Shown here piece by piece: positions 1-8,106 of a DNA stretch of 64,000 nt. Position 1 is the stretch's first letter; the number at the start of each line of letters is the position of its first letter. Below the pieces are notes generated by a model. That model did no database searches and was not told where the DNA came from. It worked only from the letters and a program-made list of their open reading frames with translations. Origin of the DNA: an uncultured Stenotrophomonas sp. (GTDB lineage: Bacteria; Pseudomonadota; Gammaproteobacteria; Xanthomonadales; Xanthomonadaceae); contig FLTS01000001.1 in the NCBI GenBank assembly GCA_900078405.1, positions 744,001 to 808,000 of the forward strand, given 5' to 3'. A program made the position numbers and the translations under genes.

Positions 1-275
1 TGCTGCCGCCCGTCACCCATGACCCGGCCGGGTCACGCTTCCGGCTCGATCTCGACGGCCACGAGGCGGTGCTCGAATACCACCTCCGCGACGGGGCGAT
101 GGTCATCACCCACACGCGGGTGCCCGACGCCATCGGCGGGCGCGGCATCGCCGCGGTGCTGGTGCGGGCGGCGCTGGCGAATGCCCGGGCCGAAGGGCTG
201 AAAGTGGTGCCCGAATGCAGCTATGTCGCGGTCTTCATGCAGCGTCATGGAGAATATGCGGACCTGTTGGAATAA
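1..275 (+). CDS. GNAT-fold N-acetyltransferase, COG2388 type (5' end may lie outside window)
   Basis: Small acetyltransferase-like protein of the COG2388 (YjdJ-like) branch of the GNAT superfamily, expected to transfer an acetyl group from acetyl-CoA; the substrate is unknown. The reading frame is open from base 3 to the stop at 273-275. It encodes the typical order: an HDP/G-rich start, a short-strand segment ending LEYHLRDGAMVITHT, the acetyl-CoA-binding loop GGRGIAAVLV, then the family signature VVPECSYVAVFMQRHGEYADLL. A GTG at 69 would give only 68 residues and would drop the first strand, so the true start is probably upstream of the window. The next gene starts 60 bp downstream. Assignment is by motif only. 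Confidence 0.7.
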   Translation, partial: LPPVTHDPAGSRFRLDLDGHEAVLEYHLRDGAMVITHTRVPDAIGGRGIAAVLVRAALANARAEGLKVVPECSYVAVFMQRHGEYADLLE

Positions 276-335
276 CCGGGCATGGCCGATGCGCTGCCGG
301 TTCGTTGCGGCGCCACTTTCAAGGAAGCACACGGC

Positions 336-1172
336 ATGAACAGAGTGGGACAAGGCACGGGCGTTGCGGTATTGCTGCTGGCGCTGGCCGGTTGCGGGAA
401 AGAGCAGGCCGGCACGCCGGATGCGGCGCCCGCGGTACCGGATGCGGCAGGTGCGCCCGCCCCCGCCGATGAGGCGCCGGCCACGACCGTGCTGCAGGAC
501 GTCATCGAGAACGATCCCCGCTACGTGGTGGGCATCAGCTACCCGCCGGCGGCCAACAAATACCCGGGGCTGGCGCAGGAACTGGGTGCCTATGCCGACA
601 AGGCCGAGGCCGACCTGCTCAAGGCAGTGGACGAACTCGGCAACGACCAGCCGCGCGCGCCCTACGAATTGTCGCTGGCATTCGACCTGCTGGTGGAAAC
701 GCCACAGATCGTCGCGGTGGCGGCCGAGGGCAGCAGCTATACCGGCGGCGCCCACGGGCAGCCGCTGGTGGCACGCTTCGTCTGGTTGCCGCAACAGGAG
801 CGGATGCTGACGGCGCAGGCACTGGTCGATTCTCCCGCCGGCTGGAAGGCGATCAGTGTCTACACCGGCGACAAGCTGCTGGAACAGGCACTGATCCGTG
901 CCCAGGGTGAGGACATGACGCCGGAGGAACAGCAGGCGCAGGTGCGCAACCTGTCGAAGACGATCGACGAAGGCACGGCGCCGGACGCCGCCAACTTCGC
1001 CCAGTTCCAGCCGGTGATGGACGCGGCCGGCCATGTCGCCGCACTGCGCTTCGTGTTCCCGCCCTATCAGGTAGGGCCGTATTCCGATGGAACCCGGACC
1101 GTCGATGTGCCGGCGGCGGTGCTGCTGCCGCACGTGGCGGCCGCCTACCGGGAGTTGTTCGCGCAACCGTAG
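336..1172 (+). CDS. Lipoprotein with DUF3298/RsiV-like domain
   Basis: 278-aa probable outer-membrane or periplasmic lipoprotein. The ATG at 336 is preceded by AAGGAAG at 321-327 and opens a lipoprotein signal peptide with lipobox LALAGC, so Cys18 would be lipidated. The mature part begins with an Ala/Pro-rich linker. It continues with the DUF3298/DUF4163 (RsiV-like) fold, recognisable by the segment GSSYTGGAHGQP around residues 130-140 and a C-terminal VPPYQVGPYSDGT-like motif. In this family the fold occurs in anti-sigma factors and in envelope proteins of unknown role. There is no transmembrane anti-sigma N-terminus here, so an envelope lipoprotein is the safer reading. cfa follows 18 bp downstream and may be co-transcribed. 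Confidence 0.75.
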   Translation: MNRVGQGTGVAVLLLALAGCGKEQAGTPDAAPAVPDAAGAPAPADEAPATTVLQDVIENDPRYVVGISYPPAANKYPGLAQELGAYADKAEADLLKAVDELGNDQPRAPYELSLAFDLLVETPQIVAVAAEGSSYTGGAHGQPLVARFVWLPQQERMLTAQALVDSPAGWKAISVYTGDKLLEQALIRAQGEDMTPEEQQAQVRNLSKTIDEGTAPDAANFAQFQPVMDAAGHVAALRFVFPPYQVGPYSDGTRTVDVPAAVLLPHVAAAYRELFAQP

Positions 1173-1190
1173 AGTCGTGGAGGGCCGGCG

Positions 1191-2306
1191 ATGGAGGCAG
1201 GATTGCAACGACGCGTCGAGGCATTGCTGCAGGAGGCGGACGTCATCCCCGGCGGAGAGCGCCCGCAGGACATCGACATCCTCGACCCGCGCTTTTACGC
1301 GCGGGTGCTGGGTGACGGCTCGCTGGGGTTGGGCGAGAGCTACATGGACGGCTGGTGGCAGGCGCGCGCGCTCGACGCCTTCCTCACCCACCTGCTGGCG
1401 GCGCGGCTCGACGAACGCGTACATGGCGCCGGCGAAGTCTGGGATGCGCTCAAGGCGAAGCTGTTCAACCTGCAGGCCGGGCTGGGCAGCTACGAGGTCG
1501 GGCGGCGCCATTACGACCTCGGCAACGACCTGTACCGCGCCATGCTCGGCAAGCGGCTGGTCTACAGCTGCGGATACTGGCGCGACGCCGGCAACCTGGA
1601 TGATGCACAGGTTGCCAAGCTCGACCTGATCTGCCGCAAGCTCGGCCTGCGCCCGGGCATGCGCGTGCTGGACATCGGTTGCGGCTGGGGCGAGGCGCTC
1701 AAGTACGCGGCCGAACGCCACGGCGTGGAAGGCGTGGGCATCACCATCTCGCAGGAGCAGGCCGAATTCGCGCGCGAACTGTGCGCCGGCCTGCCGGTGG
1801 AAATCCGCCTGCAGGACTACCGCGACCTGGACGAGCCGTTCGACGCGATCCTGTCGGTAGGCATGTTCGAGCACGTCGGCGTCAAGAACTACCGCACCTA
1901 TTTCGAGGTGGCGCGACGCTGCCTGTGCGACGACGGCCTGTTCCTGCTGCATTGCATCGGCAGCAACGTCAGCCGCGAGCGCACCGACCCGTGGATCGCC
2001 CGCTACATCTTCCCCAACTCGATGCTGCCCTCGGCGGTGCAGATCACCACGGCGATGGAGGAGCTGTTCGTGCTGGAGGACTGGCACAACTTCGGCAGCG
2101 ACTACGACCGCACCCTGCAGGCCTGGCGCGACAACGTGGAAGCGGCGTGGGAGCGGCTGGGTCCGCACTACGACGAGCGTTTCCGGCGCATGTGGCGCTT
2201 CTATCTGGCCGGCTCGATGGCCAGCTTCCGTACCCGCCATGCGCAGCTGTGGCAGCTGGTGCTGTCGCCGCGGGGCGTGCGGGGTGGCTACGTCGCGCCG
2301 CGCTGA
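1191..2306 (+). CDS. cfa: Cyclopropane-fatty-acyl-phospholipid synthase
   Basis: 371-aa cytoplasmic methyltransferase that adds a methylene bridge from S-adenosylmethionine across cis double bonds of membrane phospholipid acyl chains. The SAM-binding motif VLDIGCGWG is at about residues 159-167. The family signatures HYDLGNDLYRAMLG, SVGMFEHVG and RYIFPNSMLPS are all present, as is a C-terminal FRTRHAQLWQLVLS. The protein is near the usual length (E. coli 382 aa). The ATG at 1191 follows GGAGGGC. It lies directly behind the DUF3298 lipoprotein gene and is convergent with the M3 peptidase. In other bacteria the enzyme acts in stationary phase and acid or solvent stress; no regulatory sequence specific to this is visible here. 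Confidence 0.93.
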   Translation: MEAGLQRRVEALLQEADVIPGGERPQDIDILDPRFYARVLGDGSLGLGESYMDGWWQARALDAFLTHLLAARLDERVHGAGEVWDALKAKLFNLQAGLGSYEVGRRHYDLGNDLYRAMLGKRLVYSCGYWRDAGNLDDAQVAKLDLICRKLGLRPGMRVLDIGCGWGEALKYAAERHGVEGVGITISQEQAEFARELCAGLPVEIRLQDYRDLDEPFDAILSVGMFEHVGVKNYRTYFEVARRCLCDDGLFLLHCIGSNVSRERTDPWIARYIFPNSMLPSAVQITTAMEELFVLEDWHNFGSDYDRTLQAWRDNVEAAWERLGPHYDERFRRMWRFYLAGSMASFRTRHAQLWQLVLSPRGVRGGYVAPR

Positions 2307-2335
2307 GCACGCGAGGGGTATCCGGTAATTGAATG

Positions 2336-2366
2336 CGAAACCGCCCGGGCAAGCCGGGCGGTTTCG
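2336..2366. terminator. Bidirectional hairpin between cfa and dcp
   Basis: Perfect 13-bp stem (2336-2348 with 2354-2366, core CCGCCCGG/CCGGGCGG) and 5-base loop between two convergent genes. It has GAAA/TTTC at its base but no long U-tract, so termination is inferred from the position and the stem strength. Confidence 0.65.
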
Positions 2367-2388
2367 GTCCCGCGGTGTCGCGCGCGGC

Positions 2389-4557
2389 TTACTTGCCGGC
2401 TTCGGCGTTGCTCAGCCCGCGCTTCTCCAGCAACGGCTCGATCCGCGGCTCGTGGCCGGCGAAGTTGAGGAACAGTTCCATCGCATCGGCGCTGCCACCC
2501 CTGGACAGCAGGGTCTGGCGGAAGTGGTCGCCGTTGGCGCGGCTCAGGCCGCCGTGGTCGCGGAACCACTTCTGGGTGTTGGCGTCGAGCACCTCGGACC
2601 AGATGTAGGCGTAGTAGCCGGCCGAGTAGCCGCCCATGATGTGGCTGAAGTAGGTGGTGCGGTAACGCGGCGGCACCGGCGCGTAGTAGATGCCGTCCTT
2701 GACCAGCGCCTCATGTTCGAACGCGAGCACGTCCTTCGGTGCCGGCACCTGCTCCACGCCGATCTGGTGCCAGCGCTGGTCCAGCATCGCCGCGCCCAGG
2801 TACTCGGTGGTGGCGAAGCCCTGGTTGAACTTGGCTGCGGCCACCACCTTGTCCAGCAGCGCCTGCGGCATCGCCGCGCCGCTCTGGTAGTGCTTGGCGT
2901 AGTTGGCCAGGATGCTCGGTTCGTCGGCCCACATCTCGTTGACCTGCGAGGGGAACTCGACGAAGTCGCGCGGCACCGCGGTGCCCGAGAAGTACGGGTA
3001 CTTCACGTTCGAGAACATGCCGTGCAGGGCATGGCCGAACTCGTGGAAGGTGGTGGTCACCTCGTCCCAGGTCAGCAGCGTCGGCTTGCCGGCCGGCGGC
3101 TTGGGGATGTTGAGGTGGTTGGCGACCACCGGCTTGTTGCCGGTCAGCGCCGACTGCGACACGTAGGAATTCATCCACGCGCCGCCGCGCTTGGACTGGC
3201 GCGCATACGGGTCGAAGATGAAGATCGCCAGCTGGCTGCCGTCGGCGTCGAACACATCGTAGACGCTGACGTCGTCGTGGTAGACCGGCAGGTCGGTGCG
3301 CTGCTTGAAGCTCAGGCCGTATTCCTTGCCGGCGGCGAAGAATACGCCATTCTCCAGCACGTTCTTCAGTTCGAAGTAGGGCTTGAGCTGCGATTCGTCG
3401 AAGTTGTACTTGGCCTGGCGCACCTTCTCGCTGTAGAAGGCCCAGTCCCACGGCTGCAGCTCGAACGTCGGCTGGCCGGCGGCCTTCTGCTCGGTGTCGA
3501 TCATCGCCTGCAGATCGGCAGCCTCGCGCTTGGCATTGGCCACCGCGGCCGGAGCCAGCTGGCCGAGCATCGCATTGACCGCTTCCGGGGTCTTGGCGGT
3601 CTGGTTGCCCAGCGAATAGGCGGCGTAGTTGGCGAAGCCCATCAGCGCGGCCTTCTGCGCGCGCAGGGTCATGATGCGCGAGACCAGCGCGGTATTGTCG
3701 TATTCGCCGCCCTTGCTGCCGCGTGCAGCCGAGGCCTCGAAGATCTTCCGGCGCAGCTCGCGGTTGGTCAGGTTGCTCAGCGCCGGCTGGCCGGTGGTGT
3801 TGAGCAGGGCGATGACGTACTTGCCGTCCAGCTTGCGCGCCTTGGCGGCTTCGGCGGCGGCGGCGATCTGCTCGGCCGACAGGCCATCCAACTGCTTGGC
3901 GTCATCGACCACGATGTAGGCGGCGTTGACCTCGGCCAGCACGTTCTGGCTGAACTTGGTGCCCAGGTTGGCCAGCTCGGCGTTGATTTCCTTCAGCTTG
4001 GCCTTGTCGGCGTCGGGCAGTTCGGCGCCGGCGCGGACGAAGTTGTCGTGGTACTTCTCGACCAGGCGCAGGCCTTCGGCGTCCAGGCCCAGTGTGTCGC
4101 GCTTGTCGTACAGCGCCTTGATGCGCTCGAACAGCTTGCCGTTGAGGCTGATGGCATCACGGTGCGCGGCGAACTTCGCCGAGTAGTCGGCCTGCAGCTG
4201 CTTGCGCGCGTCGTTGGTATCCGCACCGCTCAGCGAGAAGAACACGGTGGTGGCACGGTCGAGGACGGCGCCGCTGTTTTCCAGCGCGACCAGCGTGTTC
4301 TCGAAGGTCGGCGCGGCCGGGTTGTTGGCGATGGCCTCCACTTCCTCGATCTGCTGCGCCATGCCGGCGTCGAAGGCCGGGGCGAAGTCGCTGTCCTTGA
4401 TCTTGTCGAACTGCGGGTAGTGCAGCGGCAGCGGGCTTTCGGCAAAGAACGGGTTGGCCTGTTCGGCGGCCTGGGTGGCGGCATCGGCGGCCGGGCTGTA
4501 GGCCGGTGCGGCAAGGCCGAGGGACACGGCAAGGGCGAGGGCGAGGCGGGTGTTCAA
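2389..4557 (-). CDS. dcp: M3 family peptidyl-dipeptidase (Dcp-like), exported
   Basis: 722-aa zinc metallopeptidase of the M3 (thimet) family, expected to remove C-terminal dipeptides from peptides in the periplasm. The zinc motif HEFGHALHG lies near residues 504-512, and the third zinc ligand region (an Asp/Glu-rich FPSQVNEMWADE) follows at the usual distance. An N-terminal signal peptide (MNTRLALALAVSLGLAAPAYS) supports export. The start is TTG at 4557, preceded by CGGAG at good spacing; there is no in-frame ATG before the signal peptide. The gene is monocistronic and divergent from gpx. Oligopeptidase A is the alternative, but the leader peptide favours Dcp. Confidence 0.88.
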   Translation of the reverse strand: MNTRLALALAVSLGLAAPAYSPAADAATQAAEQANPFFAESPLPLHYPQFDKIKDSDFAPAFDAGMAQQIEEVEAIANNPAAPTFENTLVALENSGAVLDRATTVFFSLSGADTNDARKQLQADYSAKFAAHRDAISLNGKLFERIKALYDKRDTLGLDAEGLRLVEKYHDNFVRAGAELPDADKAKLKEINAELANLGTKFSQNVLAEVNAAYIVVDDAKQLDGLSAEQIAAAAEAAKARKLDGKYVIALLNTTGQPALSNLTNRELRRKIFEASAARGSKGGEYDNTALVSRIMTLRAQKAALMGFANYAAYSLGNQTAKTPEAVNAMLGQLAPAAVANAKREAADLQAMIDTEQKAAGQPTFELQPWDWAFYSEKVRQAKYNFDESQLKPYFELKNVLENGVFFAAGKEYGLSFKQRTDLPVYHDDVSVYDVFDADGSQLAIFIFDPYARQSKRGGAWMNSYVSQSALTGNKPVVANHLNIPKPPAGKPTLLTWDEVTTTFHEFGHALHGMFSNVKYPYFSGTAVPRDFVEFPSQVNEMWADEPSILANYAKHYQSGAAMPQALLDKVVAAAKFNQGFATTEYLGAAMLDQRWHQIGVEQVPAPKDVLAFEHEALVKDGIYYAPVPPRYRTTYFSHIMGGYSAGYYAYIWSEVLDANTQKWFRDHGGLSRANGDHFRQTLLSRGGSADAMELFLNFAGHEPRIEPLLEKRGLSNAEAGK

Positions 4558-4685
4558 GGCGAAAGCTCCGGTAAAGGCTGAACCCGCAGGTTAACCCGGC
4601 CGACGGGGTTTCCGGGTGTGTCGAAGGGCATGGTCACGGCCCGCGATGGCGTAAGCTGGCAGGCCCGTCCGAAGCCTTGCCTGCC

Positions 4686-5171
4686 ATGACCTGCGCTTTC
4701 GATTTCCGTACCGTCACGCTGGATGGCCAGCCGCTGGACCTGGCCGACTTCCGCGACCGCGTGCTACTGGTGGTCAATACCGCCTCACGCTGCGGTTTTA
4801 CCCCGCAGTACGAAGGACTGGAGCGGCTGTGGCGCGAATACGGGCCGCGCGGACTGGTGGTGCTAGGCTTCCCCTGCGACCAGTTCGGCCACCAGGAGCC
4901 GGGGGACGCCGCCGAGATCGGTGCGTTCTGCGCATTGAACTACGGGGTGAGCTTCCCGATGTCGGCCAAGGTGGCGGTCAACGGCGCCGATGCGCATCCG
5001 CTGTGGCGCTGGTTGCAGCGCGAAAAGCGCGGCGCGCTGGGCATTGCCGCGATCAAGTGGAATTTCAGCAAGTTCCTGATCGGCCGCGAGGGGCAGGTGC
5101 TTGCCCGCTATGCGCCGACGCTGCGCCCGGAAGCGCTGGAAGGCGACATCCGGGCGGCATTGCGGCAATGA
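4686..5171 (+). CDS. gpx: Glutathione peroxidase family protein
   Basis: 161-aa thiol peroxidase of the GPx family (Cys type) reducing peroxides; many bacterial members use thioredoxin rather than glutathione. The catalytic tetrad is visible: Cys36 in NTASRCGFTP, Gln70 in GFPCDQFGHQEPG, and Trp125-Asn126 in IKWNFSKFL. The ATG at 4686 was chosen because homologous proteins start just before the FDF..TLDG segment; a TTG nine bases earlier is less likely. Its stop is 6 bp from the stop of the convergent fpr gene. Confidence 0.9.
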   Translation: MTCAFDFRTVTLDGQPLDLADFRDRVLLVVNTASRCGFTPQYEGLERLWREYGPRGLVVLGFPCDQFGHQEPGDAAEIGAFCALNYGVSFPMSAKVAVNGADAHPLWRWLQREKRGALGIAAIKWNFSKFLIGREGQVLARYAPTLRPEALEGDIRAALRQ

Positions 5172-5177
5172 ATCAGC

Positions 5178-5960
5178 TCACTTCTCGACGAAGGCGCGCT
5201 CGAACACGTAGTGGCCCGGCGAGCCGATGCGCGGGGATACCTCGAAGCCGCGCGCGTCCAGCACGCCACGCAGGTCGGCCAGCATCTGCGGGCTGCCGCA
5301 GATCATGAAGCGGTCGTTGGCCGGGTCGAACGGCGGCAGGCCGAGGGTCTGCGGCATGGCGCCGGTTTCCATCAGCGTGGTCAGGCGGCCGTGGTTGCGG
5401 AACGGTTCGCGGGTGACGGCCGGGTAGTACAGCAGCTTGTCGCGGACGATGTCGCCGAGGATTTCGTCAGCGAACAGTTCCTTCTCGAAGTACTCGCGGT
5501 AGGCCAGGTCCTGCTCGAAGCGCACGCCGTGGCAGACGATGACCTTCTCGAAGCGCTCGTAGGTCTCCGGGTCCTTGACGATGCTCAGCCACGGCGCCAG
5601 CCCGGTGCCGGTGCCCAGCAGGTACAGGTGCTTGCCGGGGTGCAGGTCGGAGATCAGCAGGGTGCCGGTGGGCTTCTTGCCGACCACCAGTTTGTCGCCG
5701 GGCTTGAGGTGCTGCAGGCGCGAGGTCAGCGGGCCATCCTGTACCTTGATGCTGAAGAAGTGCAGGCGCTCTTCCCAGTTGGCGCTGGCAATGGAATAGG
5801 CGCGCAGCAGCGGGCGGCCGCCTTCGTTTTCCAGGCCGATCATCACGAACTGGCCGTTCTCGAAGCGGAAGCTGCTGTCGCGGGTGGTGGAGAAGCTGAA
5901 GTAGGCGTCCGTCCAGTGGTGGACGTCGAGCACCGTCTCGGTGCCGAAAGCGGAAGACAT
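5178..5960 (-). CDS. fpr: Ferredoxin/flavodoxin-NADP+ reductase
   Basis: 260-aa FAD enzyme that moves electrons between NADPH and ferredoxin or flavodoxin. The FAD-binding RAYSIAS motif, the pyridine-nucleotide motif LLGTGTGLAPWLS and the FMICGSPQML segment are present. The protein ends VFERAFVEK, typical of bacterial subclass Fpr enzymes. ATG at 5960 gives MSSAFGTE; a longer frame reaching 5996 lacks a ribosome site. A 17-bp palindrome sits 56-72 bp upstream (6016-6032) and may be its operator. In other proteobacteria fpr supports iron-sulfur repair and responses to redox and iron stress. Confidence 0.92.
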   Translation of the reverse strand: MSSAFGTETVLDVHHWTDAYFSFSTTRDSSFRFENGQFVMIGLENEGGRPLLRAYSIASANWEERLHFFSIKVQDGPLTSRLQHLKPGDKLVVGKKPTGTLLISDLHPGKHLYLLGTGTGLAPWLSIVKDPETYERFEKVIVCHGVRFEQDLAYREYFEKELFADEILGDIVRDKLLYYPAVTREPFRNHGRLTTLMETGAMPQTLGLPPFDPANDRFMICGSPQMLADLRGVLDARGFEVSPRIGSPGHYVFERAFVEK

Positions 5961-6015
5961 GCGGTGGCTTGCGTGGGGATGGGTTGACCGGCCCATTCTA
6001 GCCGAAATCCGTCAA

Positions 6016-6032
6016 ATGAGATTGAATCTCAT
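6016..6032. promoter_or_regulatory. Fur-like palindrome upstream of fpr
   Basis: ATGAGATT-G-AATCTCAT is a perfect 8-1-8 palindrome between the fpr start and the stop of the ABC exporter gene. Its inner part TGAGATT-G-AATCTCA matches five of seven positions in each half of the 7-1-7 Fur-box model (TGATAAT-N-ATTATCA). It is AT-rich with no U-tract, so a terminator is less likely than an operator. The regulator is an inference. Confidence 0.5.
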
Positions 6033-6046
6033 CTTTCCGGGGCGGT

Positions 6047-7909
6047 TCAGCGGTAGCCGGCGGCCTGCAGTTCGAACAGTTCGGCATAGCGGCCGCCTTC
6101 TTCCATCAACTGCGCGTGGGTGCCGCTGGCCTCGATGCGGCCGTCGGCCAGCACCAGGATGCGGTCGGCCATGCGTACCGACGAGAAGCGGTGCGAGATC
6201 AGCACCGCGGTGCGCTGCTCGGACAGTTCCTTGAAGCGCTGGAACACCTCGAACTCGGCGCGGGCGTCGAGCGCGGCGGTGGGTTCGTCGAGGATCATCA
6301 CCTGCGCGTCGCGCATGTAGGCGCGGGCGATGGCGATCTTCTGCCACTGGCCGCCGGACAGGTCCACGCCGGTCTTGAAGCGGCGGCCGATCAGCTGCCC
6401 GTAGCCTTCCGGCAACGCTTCGATCACTTCATCGGCCAGCGCCCGGTGCGCGGCGTCGCGGATGCGGGCGTCGTCGCGCATGGCCTCGACCAGGCCGACG
6501 CCGATGTTCTCGCCGGCGGTCAGGTGGTAGCGCACGAAGTCCTGGAAGATCACTCCCATGTTGGCGCGCAGGTCGTCCAGGTCATAGTCGCGCAGGTCGC
6601 GGCCGTCGAGCAGGATGCGGCCTTCGTCCGGGTCGTACAGCCGCGCCAGCAGCTTGACCAGGGTGGTCTTGCCGGCGCCGTTCTCGCCGACCAGGGCGAT
6701 GACCTCGCCGGCTTCCAGCCGGAAGTCGAGGTGGCGCACCGCCCAGCGTTCGGCATCGGGATAGCGGAAGCCGACGTCCTCGAACACGAAGCCCTCGCGG
6801 ATCGGGCGCGGCACCGGCAGCGCGTCCGGGCGTGAACGGATCTCCGGCTCGATGGCGAAGAACGAGAACAGGTCGTCCAGGTACAGCGCCTGCCCGGCCA
6901 CCTGCGAGAAGCCGGTGAGCAGGCCTTCCAGCAGCTGCCGCAGGCGCATGAAACTGCCGGCGAGGAAGGTGAGGTCGCCGATGCTGAAATCGCCGCTGAT
7001 GGTGCGCCAGGCGATGTAGGCGTAGGCGGTGTAGTAGCCCAGCGTGCCCAGCGCCGCCAGCAGCGTGCCCCAGAATGCACGCTTGCGCGCCAGCGTGCGG
7101 TTGGCGCGGTAGAAACGCTCGGCCAGCAGCTTGTAGCGCTCGATCAGGAAACGGTGGAGGTTGAATATCTTCACCTCCTTGGCGGTTTCCACGCTGGCCC
7201 CGACCTGGCGCAGGTAGTCGAGCTGGCGGCGCTCCGGCGTCCAGCTGTGGTTGAGGGAATAGCCGAGCGTGTTGAAGTGCGATTCGCCGATGAACGCAGG
7301 TACCAGTGCCACCGCCAGCAACGCCATCAGCCACGGTGCGTAGGCGACCAGCCCGACGGCGAAGCTGATGACGGTGATGGCGTCCTGCGCCTGCCCGAAC
7401 AGCTGCCCCATCAAGCTCATGCGGCCCATCGTCTGGCGCCGTGCACGGTCGAGCTTGTCCTGCAGGTCGGGGTCCTCGAAATCCTCCAGGTCCAGTTCGG
7501 CGGCGTGCTCCATCAGGCGCACGCTGGTGGCGTTGGTGAACAGTTCGGACAGCAGCGCGTCGGCGTAGTTGACCAGCCGGCCCAGCAGGTCCGAGCCGAT
7601 GGCGATGCCCAGTTCCAGCGCCAGCAGCTCCAGCAGGGTGTCGAGCTGGCCGCCGGCCAGCGCCTCGCGCAACGGTGGCATGCCGCCGCTGCCGGACAAC
7701 TGCACGGCTTCGTCGATGATCAGCTTGCCCACGTACAGCATCGCCACCGGCAGCAGGGCGCGCAGCAGGCGCAGGCCGAGGCTGGCCAGGGTCAGCAGGC
7801 GGCTGGTCCGCCATACCTGGCGCAGGAACGGCGGCAGGTTGCGCAGCGCATCCATGCGCTCGCGCAGGCTGGGGCGGGAATCAGGTGTTTGCGGAGGCAT
7901 GGCCGGCAT
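6047..7909 (-). CDS. ABC transporter, fused permease and ATPase (exporter type)
   Basis: 620-aa half-transporter with an N-terminal membrane domain and a C-terminal ATPase, working as a dimer in the inner membrane. Hydrophobic segments occupy roughly residues 35-330. The ATPase has Walker A GENGAGKTT near residue 405-413, signature LSGGQWQ near 515, Walker B MILDEPTAALDA near 535-546, and a switch histidine in AVLISHRFSSV. The export-type arrangement is clear but the substrate cannot be told from sequence. Two ATGs are possible (7909 and 7900) and neither has a strong ribosome site. No adaptor or outer-membrane partner is adjacent. Confidence 0.88.
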   Translation of the reverse strand: MPAMPPQTPDSRPSLRERMDALRNLPPFLRQVWRTSRLLTLASLGLRLLRALLPVAMLYVGKLIIDEAVQLSGSGGMPPLREALAGGQLDTLLELLALELGIAIGSDLLGRLVNYADALLSELFTNATSVRLMEHAAELDLEDFEDPDLQDKLDRARRQTMGRMSLMGQLFGQAQDAITVISFAVGLVAYAPWLMALLAVALVPAFIGESHFNTLGYSLNHSWTPERRQLDYLRQVGASVETAKEVKIFNLHRFLIERYKLLAERFYRANRTLARKRAFWGTLLAALGTLGYYTAYAYIAWRTISGDFSIGDLTFLAGSFMRLRQLLEGLLTGFSQVAGQALYLDDLFSFFAIEPEIRSRPDALPVPRPIREGFVFEDVGFRYPDAERWAVRHLDFRLEAGEVIALVGENGAGKTTLVKLLARLYDPDEGRILLDGRDLRDYDLDDLRANMGVIFQDFVRYHLTAGENIGVGLVEAMRDDARIRDAAHRALADEVIEALPEGYGQLIGRRFKTGVDLSGGQWQKIAIARAYMRDAQVMILDEPTAALDARAEFEVFQRFKELSEQRTAVLISHRFSSVRMADRILVLADGRIEASGTHAQLMEEGGRYAELFELQAAGYR

Positions 7910-7980
7910 TGTGCCGCGTCCGTGGTGGGCGGGGAGATTTCCGCTTGCGGCCGCGCACGTATTTGTCCGTCATGCCCGTT

Positions 7981-8050
7981 GTAGATGCGGGGCTTGCCCC
8001 GCATGAGGCTTCACCGGGAAAACGCCATGCGGGACAAGCCACGCATCTAC
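7981..8050. repeat. 70-bp palindromic intergenic repeat, copy 1
   Basis: Imperfect inverted repeat: it begins GTAGATGCGGGGCTTG and ends CAAGCCACGCATCTAC, with the internal arms CCCCGCATG and CATGCGGG. A second member of the same family is at 13905-13975. Such repeats are common between genes in this bacterial family (REP-like). This copy lies between the broken TRIC gene and the ABC exporter. Confidence 0.8.
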
Positions 8051-8106
8051 AAGGGAGGCAGTCTTGCCGAGAAGGGAACCTGTCTTGTGCCAAACAGGGC
8101 AGGGCG

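Noticed and set aside
33..2240. Long minus-strand frame antisense to cfa
   Set aside because: cfa and the lipoprotein gene on the other strand have clear family motifs and ribosome sites; the antisense frame has none.
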